From: Candidatus Binatia bacterium
GTDB taxonomy: Bacteria > Desulfobacterota > Binatia > Bin18
Assembly: GCA_951812575.1 (NCBI GenBank)
Contig: OX638322.1
Coordinates: forward strand, 3,161,925-3,225,924
DNA: 64,000 bases
Direction: 5' to 3'
Shown in pieces: positions 25,250 to 34,322 of this stretch. The position numbers were made by a program, and so were the translations under genes. Positions within the stretch are counted from its first letter, which is position 1, and the number at the start of each line of letters is the position of its first letter. Below the pieces are notes generated by a model. It ran no database searches and was not told where the DNA came from. It saw only the letters and a program-made list of their open reading frames with translations.

Positions 25250-25855
25250 ATGTCAGTATGCCGGCCCGGACTGATCGACGTGCCTGTCTGGCATTTGCAG
25301 GAATCGGAGCCGTCGCGCTTTCTGCGCGAGCAGTTTGTGGCTTTTGGCATACCGCCAGAGAAGATTCTGTTTCACGAGTGTGGCTTGCAGACCGACACCC
25401 TTCGGCCCGCTCCGAAAGCCCTTGCTCCTCAGAAAAACAGGGGCAAGCGGCCCCTGGTTTTTGGCTATATCGGCGTTGTGGACCCGGTGAAGGGCGTCCA
25501 GCTGCTGGTCGAAGCCTTTCAGACCCGGCCCCAGGCCGAACTGCGTCTCTATGGCGGCGAGGCGGCCTATGCGCCCTATCCGGACGAGAAACGCTTGTGT
25601 TTGATTCGGGAAGCCTTTCTGGCCCACACCCCGGTGATCACGGCCGCCTTTGGCGGTATGCGCGAGTGGGTGCGGGATGGGGTGAAGGGGCTGCTGTTTG
25701 AGCCGCGTAATATCGCTGACCTGCGGCAAAGGATGAGGCGTTTTATTACCGAACCGACTTTGGTCGCCCGGCTCTCCCGGGCATTCCCGGCGGTCCGGTC
25801 GATTCGCGCCGAGGCCGCCCTGCTCGCACAACTCTATCGGCGGCTTTTGCCCTGA
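25250..25855 (+). pseudogene. Truncated GT4-type glycosyltransferase
   Basis: The open frame codes 201 residues, roughly the C-terminal half of a group 1 (GT4) glycosyltransferase: PSRFLREQFVAFGIPPEKILFHECGL, FGYIGVVDPVKGVQLLVEAF, then IREAFLAHTPVITAAFGGMREWV and GLLFEP. The N-terminal Rossmann domain is missing. About 50-60 residues also appear to be deleted internally between LRLYGGEAAYAPYPDE and KRLCLIREAFL, where the family carries the DVLVVPS-type nucleotide-sugar loop. It cannot be a working enzyme in this form. The homology starts next to the T3SS operon, so the island may have replaced the 5' half. Base composition is that of the polysaccharide cluster downstream. Confidence 0.75.
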
Positions 25856-25963
25856 GGGGCCGCTCGCCAAGCCGTTAGGCGTCGGGGCCGCTAGTTCTGG
25901 TTGACCGATATGTTACACTAACCGCAACGATATATCCGACATCGCCGATCCTTCCTCCTTGCG

Positions 25964-27028
25964 ATGATTGACGACATGTTCTCGCTGACCATTCCGTGCC
26001 GGGCGGATGAACCGGACCTGGGCAGTATGCTGGAGAGTCTGTTGGCGGCCAGTCTGTCGTCCCAGCTTCCGTCCGGCTGTGTCCGGGAACTGCTCATCTG
26101 CATTAACGGGGTCGGCCCAGCCCAGCCCTGTCCTGAGCCGAGTCGAAGGTCCTGTCCGCCACTGCTGGCGGTCCGGGATTTTTGTGCGCGTCACGCGATA
26201 TCGCTCCGGGAGCTTAGGCTCTCCTCCGCAGAGCCGGCTCAAACGCAGAAACAGTCTCAGTCCTCTCTAGGAACTGAGGGGCCGGGGATACGGACGTGCC
26301 GCGTGCTGCTGGCGGCTTGGCGGGGGAAACCCAGGGCCATGAATACCCTGTGGCAGTGGGCGTACGGAGACCTGCTCCTGTTCTGTGATGCCGATGTCCG
26401 CATTGAACCGCAGGCTATCGCCTATTTATACGCGCGTATGCGGGCGGAGCCGCAGTTGGGGCTGGTGGCTGCGCGTGAAGTCCCGATGCTGGAGCCAAAG
26501 ACGGGTATCTGGAGTCGGATGGGCGCGCTGCCGTATCGATTCAACTTCGGCAATGCCGGCGGCCGTCTCTTCCTGATGCGCAAAGATGCGCTGAGCGCGC
26601 CCATGCCGGAAGACTTGCTGCTGGAAGATGCCTGGCTGACGGTTGCGGTCGGCAAACAACGCGTGTGTAAAGCCACGCAGGCTCAGGTGTTTTTTGTCCT
26701 GCCGCAGACCTGGCACGATTACTTTGCCGAGCGGGTGCGTGCCGAGGGCGGTAAAATGCAGATTCGCCGCCAGCACGCCCGCCTGCTCGAAAACGGCCCG
26801 GTCGCGGAGTATCCCTGGGCCGAGTTTTTGCGCAGAATTCGGATGCGTGAGTACGGGTTGGTCCTGTTGGCCCTGGGTATCCGCGGGCTGGCCAGGCTGT
26901 GGGCCTGGAGACGTCTCAGACGGGCCGGTTTCTACAGTTTGTATCGGCCCTTTGTGTCAACCAAACGCTGGTCCGCAGCGGCGCGGGCAGCGACCCGACC
27001 GTTCGGACAGTCCGGGGCTCAGCAATGA
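25964..27028 (+). CDS. Family 2 glycosyltransferase
   Basis: The 354-residue GT2-like protein has the N-terminal MFSLTIPCRADEPDL-type strand, then the metal-binding DAD motif in LLFCDADVRIEPQAIAYL, the acceptor region FLMRKDAL, and LLLEDAWLTVAV with the catalytic ED. The C-terminal region is basic and hydrophobic (YGLVLLALGIRGLARLWAW), as if membrane-associated. It probably transfers a sugar in surface polysaccharide synthesis. Two low-complexity stretches (PCPEPSRRSCPP at about 50-61 and a Ser/Gln-rich loop) look inserted; the first is coded by a copy of a dispersed palindromic repeat at 26130-26149. It overlaps the next gene by four bases. Confidence 0.85.
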   Translation: MIDDMFSLTIPCRADEPDLGSMLESLLAASLSSQLPSGCVRELLICINGVGPAQPCPEPSRRSCPPLLAVRDFCARHAISLRELRLSSAEPAQTQKQSQSSLGTEGPGIRTCRVLLAAWRGKPRAMNTLWQWAYGDLLLFCDADVRIEPQAIAYLYARMRAEPQLGLVAAREVPMLEPKTGIWSRMGALPYRFNFGNAGGRLFLMRKDALSAPMPEDLLLEDAWLTVAVGKQRVCKATQAQVFFVLPQTWHDYFAERVRAEGGKMQIRRQHARLLENGPVAEYPWAEFLRRIRMREYGLVLLALGIRGLARLWAWRRLRRAGFYSLYRPFVSTKRWSAAARAATRPFGQSGAQQ

Positions 27029-27843
27029 AGGTCTCGGTTGTCATCCTGGCCTGGAATTCCGCGTCTACGATTGAGGCCTGTCTGGCTTCGCTGCCGGCCG
27101 GTCTGACGGTCAGCCACGAGGTGATCGTGGTGGATAACGGCTCGCGGGATCAGACGGTGTCGTTATTGAGGGACGGCTTCCCTCGCGTCCGTATTATTGC
27201 GAATCGGAAAAACCGGGGGGTTGCACCGGCGCGGAATCAGGGTATCCGGTGCGCGCAGGGAGACTATATCCTCATCCTGGATGACGATACGATTGCGCAT
27301 CCCGGCGCGTTGGACCAGCTCGTGCAGCTGCTTGACTCCAGGCCGGAGATCGGCCTGTGCGGGCCCAAACTCGTTGATGCCGAGGGGCAACTGTGTCTGT
27401 CGTGCCGTTTGTTTCCGACCCTCCTGGACAAGCTCGGACGTCGTTTTCCGTCCGCGCTCACGCGCCGCGCCGCCCGACGGGCCGAGTTGGCGGACTGGGC
27501 GCACGATACGCTACGGCCGGTGGACTATATGATCGGTGCCTGCCAACTCATCCGCCGGCGGGCGCTGGATGAGGTCGGCCTGCTGGATGAGCGGATTTTC
27601 TACGGTCCGGAAGATGTCGATCTGTGTCTGCGCATGCATCAGGCCGGCTGGCAGGTGGTCTACCAGCCGGCCGCGGTGGTGACGCACGCCGAGCAACGCA
27701 TCGCCCGCTCGGCCTTCTCGCGCCTGGGCTGGAAACATCTGCGTGGTCTTGCCTACTACTTTTGGAAGCATCGGTATATAGTCTCTCGTCGGGCGTTGTA
27801 CGCGCGATTTCCGAACGCCCCGAGGGAGAGTAATACGTTGTGA
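27025..27843 (+). CDS. Family 2 glycosyltransferase (rhamnosyltransferase-like)
   Basis: This 272-residue protein starts at ATG 27025, overlapping the previous stop (ATGA). The order of motifs is that of WbbL-type GT2 enzymes: VSVVILAWNSASTIEACLASL, VVDNGSRDQTVSLL, NRGVAPARNQGI, then ILDDDTIAHP, GPKLVD and GLLDERIFYGPEDVDLCLRMHQAGWQV. The DDD binds the metal of the sugar nucleotide and the EDVDLC contributes the catalytic base. It likely adds a sugar to a lipid-linked oligosaccharide. A longer frame opens upstream but runs inside the previous gene. Confidence 0.92.
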   Translation: MKVSVVILAWNSASTIEACLASLPAGLTVSHEVIVVDNGSRDQTVSLLRDGFPRVRIIANRKNRGVAPARNQGIRCAQGDYILILDDDTIAHPGALDQLVQLLDSRPEIGLCGPKLVDAEGQLCLSCRLFPTLLDKLGRRFPSALTRRAARRAELADWAHDTLRPVDYMIGACQLIRRRALDEVGLLDERIFYGPEDVDLCLRMHQAGWQVVYQPAAVVTHAEQRIARSAFSRLGWKHLRGLAYYFWKHRYIVSRRALYARFPNAPRESNTL

Positions 27844-29303
27844 AGCCTGTACTTCCGCCCGGAACACCGGGACGGACGCGTGACTCCGGGAGACGGTCGC
27901 CCCGCAGAAACGACCGGACCGTTCTGCTGCTGATGCTGGCCGACCTGGTGTGGGCCGGCATTGCGTATGGGAGTGCCTTTTCCCTGCGCGTCTATCTGCC
28001 CTTTCCCCTGACGGCAGATTTCCTGCCGGCGTCGCGTCTCACCGAGGTTGCCCACCCGCTGCTGTTGCTCTTGGGGACGCAGGTGGCACTGCTCTATTTC
28101 TTCGGCTTGTACGACCAGCCGGCACCGCACCGGCGCGTCCGTCTGGCAACGCGGGTGGCGACGGCCCTCGGCATCCAACTGCTGGCCACTGCGGCTTGGT
28201 ATTTCTTTCGCGGTGACCTGTCCTTCCCGCGCTCCGTGCTGGTGGTCTTCTGGGCGTTTAACACCCTTGGCATTGTTGGCGTACGACTCTGGACGGACCA
28301 TCGTCTCGGACACGCCAGCCCGGTGCGCGTCCTTCTGATCGGTCTGGCCCAGGATGTGCGGATGTTTCTCTCCAGCCTGACCGACCTCCGCCCGTCTCCT
28401 GGCCTCGATGTCGTGGGCGCAATCGGGTTGGAGGAGCCCGCCTGTCAGACACAAGAAGAGACGGATATTCCGTGGCTGGGCAGGCTGGACAGTCTGCCCC
28501 AGGTCCTCGAACAGGTCGAGATCGATGAGGTCATTCTCCTGTCGTCCGCCAGTTGGAAAGATACGTTTGTTGACCGGCTGTTGAATCTGCCGACCGGCCA
28601 CCTGGCGGCTGAGCGGCCGCGCGTCCTGGTGGTCCCCTCCGTGTATGACATTCTGGTGGGACGGGTGTCGTCCGTGCGTCTGCACGACGTGCCCTTGGTC
28701 GAGGTGCTGAAGAACCCGCGTGAAGAACTGGCCTTTGTGATGAAAAGTATCAGCGATCGTCTGATTGCCGGCGTCCTGCTGGTCCTGTGTTTGCCGCTGG
28801 TGGGTGTGGCCGCCTGCCTGGTCAAGCTCTCGTCGTCAGGACCGATGCTGTACCGGCAGCGTCGGGTGGGCCGGCACGGAAAAGAGTTCATCCTGTATAA
28901 ACTGCGCACCATGGTCCATGAGGCCGAGGCCCGGACCGGACCGGTGCTGGCGCGCTCGGATGACAGCCGGGTGACGCCGGTCGGTCGCCTGTTGCGGGCC
29001 ACCCGGATTGACGAAATCCCGCAGCTTTTCAACGTCCTCAACGGCTCCATGAGTCTGGTTGGTCCCCGCCCGGAGCGGCCCGAGTTTGTGGCCGAGTTTC
29101 AGCAGACGATTCCCGGCTATGCGGAACGTCTCCAGGTCAAACCTGGTCTGACCGGTCTGGCCCAGGTCAACGGCGAATACCACACTACGCCCGAGTACAA
29201 GCTGAAATACGACCTGGCCTATATCTATAATTATTCGCTGTGGCTGGACATCCGCGTCTTGACCGAGACGGTCAAGGTCATCCTGACCAGGCGCGGTGTA
29301 TAG
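27840..29303 (+). CDS. Polyprenyl-phosphate sugar-1-phosphate transferase (WbaP/WcaJ type)
   Basis: This 487-residue protein has an N-terminal block of four membrane helices (about 25-135) and a central nucleotide-binding-like domain (VRVLLIGLAQDVRMFL). The C-terminal bacterial sugar transferase domain shows VGRHGKEFILYKLRTMVHEAE, RIDEIPQLFNVLNGSMSLVGPRPE and PGLTGLAQVNGEY. Enzymes of this class start polysaccharide assembly by moving a sugar-1-phosphate to undecaprenyl phosphate at the inner membrane. GTG at 27840 overlaps the previous stop by four bases, so the cluster is coupled. The sugar is not predictable from the sequence. Confidence 0.95.
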   Translation: MKPVLPPGTPGRTRDSGRRSPRRNDRTVLLLMLADLVWAGIAYGSAFSLRVYLPFPLTADFLPASRLTEVAHPLLLLLGTQVALLYFFGLYDQPAPHRRVRLATRVATALGIQLLATAAWYFFRGDLSFPRSVLVVFWAFNTLGIVGVRLWTDHRLGHASPVRVLLIGLAQDVRMFLSSLTDLRPSPGLDVVGAIGLEEPACQTQEETDIPWLGRLDSLPQVLEQVEIDEVILLSSASWKDTFVDRLLNLPTGHLAAERPRVLVVPSVYDILVGRVSSVRLHDVPLVEVLKNPREELAFVMKSISDRLIAGVLLVLCLPLVGVAACLVKLSSSGPMLYRQRRVGRHGKEFILYKLRTMVHEAEARTGPVLARSDDSRVTPVGRLLRATRIDEIPQLFNVLNGSMSLVGPRPERPEFVAEFQQTIPGYAERLQVKPGLTGLAQVNGEYHTTPEYKLKYDLAYIYNYSLWLDIRVLTETVKVILTRRGV

Positions 29304-30588
29304 GATTCGGATTGTGTCGGCCCTGATACAAGCCCAGCGCTGGGACGACTCTGTGCGGGTCGGCCTGCTCGTGCTGTTCTTTGCGAGTTGGAATTTACCC
29401 ATCGCCCTGCAGCAAACCGCGCTGGGCTGTCTGCTGGCCTTCCTCGGCTATACGCTGTGGCAGACCCGCTGTCTGCCCCGCGTGCCGCTGTGGCAGCCCT
29501 TCCTCTTTTTCTTCGGTGCGCTCCTGGTCTCAACCGTTCTGAGCCCTGACCCGCTTCAGTCTTTCATCGGCTATCGGAAAATGTGGCTCATGGGTGGCTG
29601 TCTGGCGGTCTTTGTGCTCGTCCGCAACGGGCGGGAAGCAGAAAAACTGTTGATCGTTGCGCTCTGGGTGGCCGGCGCAGTTGCGGCCTACGGCATTGTG
29701 CAGCACTTTACCGGGCTTGATCTGGCCAAAACCCTGGTCGGCAAGGAGTCCAACCTCGACCCATTCTGGTTTGGCCGTCAGGAGGGCTACCGGGTGAAAG
29801 GGCTGCATCCGTCCGGGATTACCTATGCCCATGCCTTGCTCTTTCCACTCTGCCTGATCACCGCCTGGGGATTGTCTCCCGGATTAGTACCAAGGCAGCG
29901 TCTCCTGGCGGGTGTTGGCTGGGTGTGCATGCTGCTGGCCCTGTTTTTCTCTCTCACGCGCGGCGTCTGGATCGCCTACGGTGTGTCGCTGGTGATGTAT
30001 GGGCTGGTACAGGGCCGCCGCGCCGTGCTGGCCGTGATCGGGGGCGTGGTGGTGGGCGGTCTGCTCTTTGTCAGCGCCGGGCCGGGGGTGCGCGAACGTG
30101 GATTCTCGCTCTTTGACCTTCAGGCCAATATTGGGCGCAGTCAGATCTGGCTGGCCAATATGGATATGATTAAGGAGCGCCCCCTGACCGGCTGGGGGTT
30201 TGGGAACTATAAGCAGTTTCGGGAGACTTTTTATCAGCGCTACCCCCAAGCGGATACCGATGCGCATGCGCACAATAATTTCCTCCAGATGTGGGTGGAT
30301 GCCGGCCTGCTCGGTCTGGCGGCCTTTCTCTTCCTGGTCGGCTCGATTATCATGACGGGCTGGCGTGCCTATACGAGACAACGAACCGAGCCGCTCAGAA
30401 GCCTGACCCTGGGCTGCTGGCTCGGCCTGGTCGGTTTTCTGATTGGTGGCCTGACCCAGTATAACTGGGGTGATGCGGAAGTCGGGCTGGTGTGGTGGGC
30501 AACGGTGGGGCTGATGATGCGGATAGCACGTCTTGTTGAGGAGACGGACTCACGGGCCGTGTCAGAGGCAGCAGCCCCGCTCAGCTGA
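29296..30588 (+). CDS. O-antigen ligase/polymerase-like membrane protein
   Basis: The 430-residue protein has about ten membrane segments and the Wzy_C/WaaL pattern: LAKTLVG and HPSGITYAHALLFPLC in the middle, SLTRGVWIAYGVSL, then the periplasmic loop with GRSQIWLANMDMIKERPLTGWGFGNYKQF and DAHAHNNFLQMWVDAGLLGL. These residues form the periplasmic active site that joins O-antigen to lipid A core or polymerises repeat units. The GTG at 29296 overlaps the previous gene; another GTG at 29314 is possible. Ligase and polymerase roles cannot be separated by sequence alone. Confidence 0.9.
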   Translation: MYRIRIVSALIQAQRWDDSVRVGLLVLFFASWNLPIALQQTALGCLLAFLGYTLWQTRCLPRVPLWQPFLFFFGALLVSTVLSPDPLQSFIGYRKMWLMGGCLAVFVLVRNGREAEKLLIVALWVAGAVAAYGIVQHFTGLDLAKTLVGKESNLDPFWFGRQEGYRVKGLHPSGITYAHALLFPLCLITAWGLSPGLVPRQRLLAGVGWVCMLLALFFSLTRGVWIAYGVSLVMYGLVQGRRAVLAVIGGVVVGGLLFVSAGPGVRERGFSLFDLQANIGRSQIWLANMDMIKERPLTGWGFGNYKQFRETFYQRYPQADTDAHAHNNFLQMWVDAGLLGLAAFLFLVGSIIMTGWRAYTRQRTEPLRSLTLGCWLGLVGFLIGGLTQYNWGDAEVGLVWWATVGLMMRIARLVEETDSRAVSEAAAPLS

Positions 30589-30597
30589 GCGGAACGC

Positions 30598-32385
30598 ATG
30601 CAACGTCTGTGGGGCTATATTTATCAATACCGCTATCGGTATATGCGCGGCATCGCCTGTCTGGTGACGACGGCGACCCTGGCCATGTCCATCCCGTGGC
30701 TGCTCAAGCAGGCGGTTGAAGGGATCGAGCACGGTCGGCCGGTCCGCGAGATTGTGTCTACGGTCCTGCTGATTATCGGAATTGCCCTGCTCCAGGGGAT
30801 TGTTCGCTCCTTTTCGCGCTTTCTGATCTTCAACATCGGGCGGGATATCGAGTACCAGCTCCGCAACGAGCTGTTTGCGCATTTGCAGACCCTGTCGCTG
30901 AGCTATTACCAGCGCCAGCCCATTGGTGACCTGATGTCGCGCCTGGTCAACGACGTGACCGCGGTGCGGCTGCTGCTCGGCCTGGGCATTATCAACATCC
31001 TGAACACCCCCCTGTATTATGTGTATGCCATGTCGGCCATGCTGGCCATGGACCCGATCCTGACCCTGTTGGCGATCACTCCGTATCCCTTCATGTTTCT
31101 GGTGGTCAGAGCGATGAGCCGCCAGCTCATGGAGCGCACGCTCAACGTGCAGGCCGGCCTGGCCGACCTGTCGAGTCGTGTCCAGGAAAGCATCAGTGGT
31201 ATGCCGGTCATTCGTGCCTATGTGCGTGAGGCCTGGCAGAACCGGGTCTTTGGCGGGCTGAATGACCGTTTCAAGACCGAGAATATTGCCCTGGCTCGCC
31301 TGCGCGGCCTGTTCCCGCCGCTGATGAAAGGCGTATCCGGAACGGGACTGCTGGTCGTGTTGTGGTACGGCGGCTCACAGGTCATTGCCGGCCAACTCAG
31401 TTTGGGCGACCTGGTGGCGTTTATGGGCTATCTGCACCTGCTGGCCTGGCCGACCATGGCCATGGGCTGGCTGATCTCTCTGTATCAGCGCGGCAAGGCC
31501 GCCATGCAGCGGCTGGAGGTGATCTGGCAGACCCGGCCCGACCTCGTAGACGGCACGGGGAACGGTGCGAGCCGGAGCACGCCCCCGGTGCGCGGCGAGA
31601 TTGGGTTTCGGCACGTGGATTTTGCCTATCCGGCCAGCGAGCAGAGACCGGACGGTGGCTTAGGCAACGGACGCTCGCCGGACAGGCGGACCGTATTGCA
31701 CGATATTACGTTTACGGTCCCGGCCGGAAAAACCGTCGCCATTGTCGGTCGTATGGGAGCGGGCAAGAGTAGTCTGGTCAATCTGCTGCCGCGTTTGTTC
31801 GACGTCACCAGCGGCGCCATCACCATTGACGGACGCGATATTCGTCTCTTCTCACTGGCCGAGCTCCGGCGCTGTATCGGCTTTGTCCCCCAGGACCCGT
31901 TTCTCTTTTCGGCCCGCATTCAGGACAATATTGCCTTTTCCCAACCCGAGGTGGACAGTGACGCCGCCCGCCGGGCGGCCGCCTTGGCCCGTGTTGACGC
32001 TGAGGTTGAAGATTTCCCCAAGGGCTATGAGACCGTCATTGGTGAGCGGGGGATGACGCTGTCGGGCGGGCAAAAGCAGCGCCTCACCCTGTCGCGGGCC
32101 CTGCTGGCCGACACGCCTATACTCGTTCTGGACGACGCGCTGTCCAGTGTCGATGCGACAACGGAGGGTGAGATCCTTCAGGCCCTGCGAACGAGTACCA
32201 CAGAAAAGACCGTACTCATTATTTCGCACCGGGTGTCGGCCATACGGGACGCCGACCTCATCGTGGTCCTGGAGGCGGGGCGGGTCGTCGAGATGGGGAC
32301 GCACACCGAGCTGGTCGAGCGGGGGGAGATGTATACGGAAATCTTTCAGGACCAGGCACTCGAAGAGGAACTGGCGGAACTGTGA
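30598..32385 (+). CDS. ABC exporter half-transporter, subunit with degenerate Walker B
   Basis: This 595-residue protein has six membrane helices (about 1-310) and one nucleotide-binding domain with Walker A GRMGAGKSS, signature LSGGQ and Walker B ILVLDDALSSVD. The usual catalytic Glu after Walker B is Asp here. Its neighbour has the standard Glu but an altered signature (LSAGQ), so the two are likely an asymmetric heterodimer of the MdlAB/LmrCD/BmrCD kind with one weak and one active ATP site. Placed after the O-antigen ligase gene, it may export a lipid-linked sugar or lipid A-like molecule; MsbA-type function is possible but unproven. It overlaps the next gene by four bases. Confidence 0.93.
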   Translation: MQRLWGYIYQYRYRYMRGIACLVTTATLAMSIPWLLKQAVEGIEHGRPVREIVSTVLLIIGIALLQGIVRSFSRFLIFNIGRDIEYQLRNELFAHLQTLSLSYYQRQPIGDLMSRLVNDVTAVRLLLGLGIINILNTPLYYVYAMSAMLAMDPILTLLAITPYPFMFLVVRAMSRQLMERTLNVQAGLADLSSRVQESISGMPVIRAYVREAWQNRVFGGLNDRFKTENIALARLRGLFPPLMKGVSGTGLLVVLWYGGSQVIAGQLSLGDLVAFMGYLHLLAWPTMAMGWLISLYQRGKAAMQRLEVIWQTRPDLVDGTGNGASRSTPPVRGEIGFRHVDFAYPASEQRPDGGLGNGRSPDRRTVLHDITFTVPAGKTVAIVGRMGAGKSSLVNLLPRLFDVTSGAITIDGRDIRLFSLAELRRCIGFVPQDPFLFSARIQDNIAFSQPEVDSDAARRAAALARVDAEVEDFPKGYETVIGERGMTLSGGQKQRLTLSRALLADTPILVLDDALSSVDATTEGEILQALRTSTTEKTVLIISHRVSAIRDADLIVVLEAGRVVEMGTHTELVERGEMYTEIFQDQALEEELAEL

Positions 32386-34199
32386 ACACGGGACAACACG
32401 AAGCGGCCCTCGATAAAACCTATGATCTGGCGCTGCTGCGTCGGCTGTGGAGCTATGTCCGGCCGTACCGCGCGACCTTTATTGTGGCGCTGGTCTGCCT
32501 GCCGCTGACCTCTGCCTGTCTGCTGGCCCAGCCGTATCTGCTCAAGCTGGGTATAGATTGGTATATCGAGCAGGGGGACACCGCGGGGCTGACGCGCATC
32601 GGGCTGCTCTTTGCCGCGGCGCTGCTGGGCGAGTTTCTTTTTTTCTACGTCCAGTTTCAGGCCACGATGCTGGTCGCCCAGCACAGCCTGGCCGATTTGC
32701 GGCGCGACCTGTTCAGCCACGTGCAGGAACTGCCGTCGAGCTTTTTTGAGCGTACGCCGGTCGGCCGCCTGGTCACCCGTCTGACGACGGATGTCGATGC
32801 CATTAACGACGCCTTCTCTGCCGGGACGCTGACCATCTTCATGGACATCCTGACCCTGGTGGGCATTGTCGTGATTATGCTGTCGATCGATTTTCACCTG
32901 GCCGTCGTGACGCTGGCCCTGCTGCCCCCGTTGTTGCTCATCCTGAATTTTTTTCGGACCCGAACGCGCGTGACCTACCGGACCATCCGGGAACGCCTGG
33001 CGCGGATCAATGCCTTTCTGCAGGAAACCCTGTCCGGGATCATGGTCGTGCAGGTGTTTGCCCAGGAACGAAAAATGTTTGCCGAGTTTGAACAGCGCAA
33101 TCGCGCCCACCGTGACGCCAACCACTTGTCCAATATCTATGAGGCCAGTCTGTTCTCCATTGTCGAGGCGCTGAGTGTCATCTCGATTGCGCTCATGCTG
33201 TGGTATGGCGCGGGCCAGGTCGGCCAGGGCCTGGTCGCCCTGGGGACGCTGGTGGCTTTTATCGAATACCTGCAACGGTTCTTTGTCCCGATCCGGGAAT
33301 TCAGTACAAAATACACCACCATGCAGACGGCCATGACCGCGGTTGAGCGCGTGTTTCAGTTGCTGGACACGCCGGTCACGCTGACCTCTCCGCCCGAGGG
33401 GTATCGGCCGCCCGAGGTGACGGGCCATATCGTATTTGACCACGTCTGGTTTGCGTATAACGAGCCGGAGTGGGTGCTGCGGGACGTGTCCTTTTCGGTC
33501 GCTCCCGGTGAGAGTATCGCCCTGGTCGGGGCGACCGGCGCGGGCAAGACCACGATCAGCAAGCTGCTCAACCGCTTTTACGATATTCAGCGCGGCAGTA
33601 TCCTGGTGGACGGCGTGGACATTCGTGAGTGGGAACTCCACACTCTGCGCAGCCGGATTGGCGTGGTGTTGCAGGACGTCTTCCTGTTCGTAGGCGATGT
33701 GGCCACCAATCTGAGTTTGGGCCGGACCGACCTGACGCTGGACGATTTGCGGCACGCCGCCCGGCATGTGAATGCGGCGGGCTTTATTCGGGAACTGCCG
33801 GGCGGCTACCACGAACACCTGCATGAGCGGGGCGCCAACCTGTCCGCCGGCCAGCGCCAACTCCTGTCGTTTGCCCGCGCCCTGGCCTATGACCCCGCCA
33901 TCCTGGTCCTGGACGAAGCCACCTCCAGCGTCGACCCGGAGACTGAGGTGCTCATTCAGGATGCGCTGACCAAGTTGATGCGGAATCGGACCACGCTGGT
34001 GGTGGCGCATCGATTCTCAACCATCCAGAATGTCGATCGCATTATCGTCCTGCATAAGGGCCGGCTGCGGGAAGTCGGGACCCATCAGGCACTGATGGCG
34101 CAGCGCGGCATTTACTGGCGCTTATACCAGTTGCAGTACACCCACACTGCCGGCCCCTCACAGTCCCGCACGGACGGCCCTGTTCTGGAAGAAATATAA
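32382..34199 (+). CDS. ABC exporter half-transporter, catalytic partner
   Basis: The 605-residue protein repeats the exporter layout: six membrane helices, then a nucleotide-binding domain with Walker A GATGAGKTT, Walker B ILVLDEATSSVD and H-loop VVAHR. Its signature reads LSAGQRQ instead of LSGGQ. In asymmetric exporters the partner with the intact Walker B pairs with the canonical signature of the other subunit, which is the combination seen here. GTG at 32382 overlaps the previous stop (GTGA), as expected for two subunits of one complex. About 25 polar residues follow the last helix at the C-terminus. Confidence 0.94.
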   Translation: MNTGQHEAALDKTYDLALLRRLWSYVRPYRATFIVALVCLPLTSACLLAQPYLLKLGIDWYIEQGDTAGLTRIGLLFAAALLGEFLFFYVQFQATMLVAQHSLADLRRDLFSHVQELPSSFFERTPVGRLVTRLTTDVDAINDAFSAGTLTIFMDILTLVGIVVIMLSIDFHLAVVTLALLPPLLLILNFFRTRTRVTYRTIRERLARINAFLQETLSGIMVVQVFAQERKMFAEFEQRNRAHRDANHLSNIYEASLFSIVEALSVISIALMLWYGAGQVGQGLVALGTLVAFIEYLQRFFVPIREFSTKYTTMQTAMTAVERVFQLLDTPVTLTSPPEGYRPPEVTGHIVFDHVWFAYNEPEWVLRDVSFSVAPGESIALVGATGAGKTTISKLLNRFYDIQRGSILVDGVDIREWELHTLRSRIGVVLQDVFLFVGDVATNLSLGRTDLTLDDLRHAARHVNAAGFIRELPGGYHEHLHERGANLSAGQRQLLSFARALAYDPAILVLDEATSSVDPETEVLIQDALTKLMRNRTTLVVAHRFSTIQNVDRIIVLHKGRLREVGTHQALMAQRGIYWRLYQLQYTHTAGPSQSRTDGPVLEEI

Positions 34200-34232
34200 C
34201 GAGGCGGCCATGCGTGTATGGTTTGGGGTCCT

Positions 34233-34286
34233 GAAATTCCGCTCCCTCTCCCCTGGAGGGAGAGGGCTGGGGTGAGGGGGAATTTC
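34233..34286. repeat. Palindromic REP/MITE-like element before the aminopeptidase gene
   Basis: An outer perfect 8-bp inverted repeat (GAAATTCC at 34233-34240 and GGAATTTC at 34279-34286) encloses an inner perfect 9-bp hairpin (CCCTCTCCC at 34244-34252 and GGGAGAGGG at 34258-34266, loop CTGGA). The GGTGAGGG beside it recurs at 52206-52291. It falls in the upstream-extended frame of the next gene, which is why a later start is chosen there. Confidence 0.85.
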
Positions 34287-34322
34287 AAACTGAGACGCTA
34301 CCAAATATCGGCCCGCTCACTC

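Noticed and set aside
25856..25963. tRNA or attachment site at the island edge
   Set aside because: No cloverleaf-like sequence or direct repeat typical of tRNA-linked integration could be seen.
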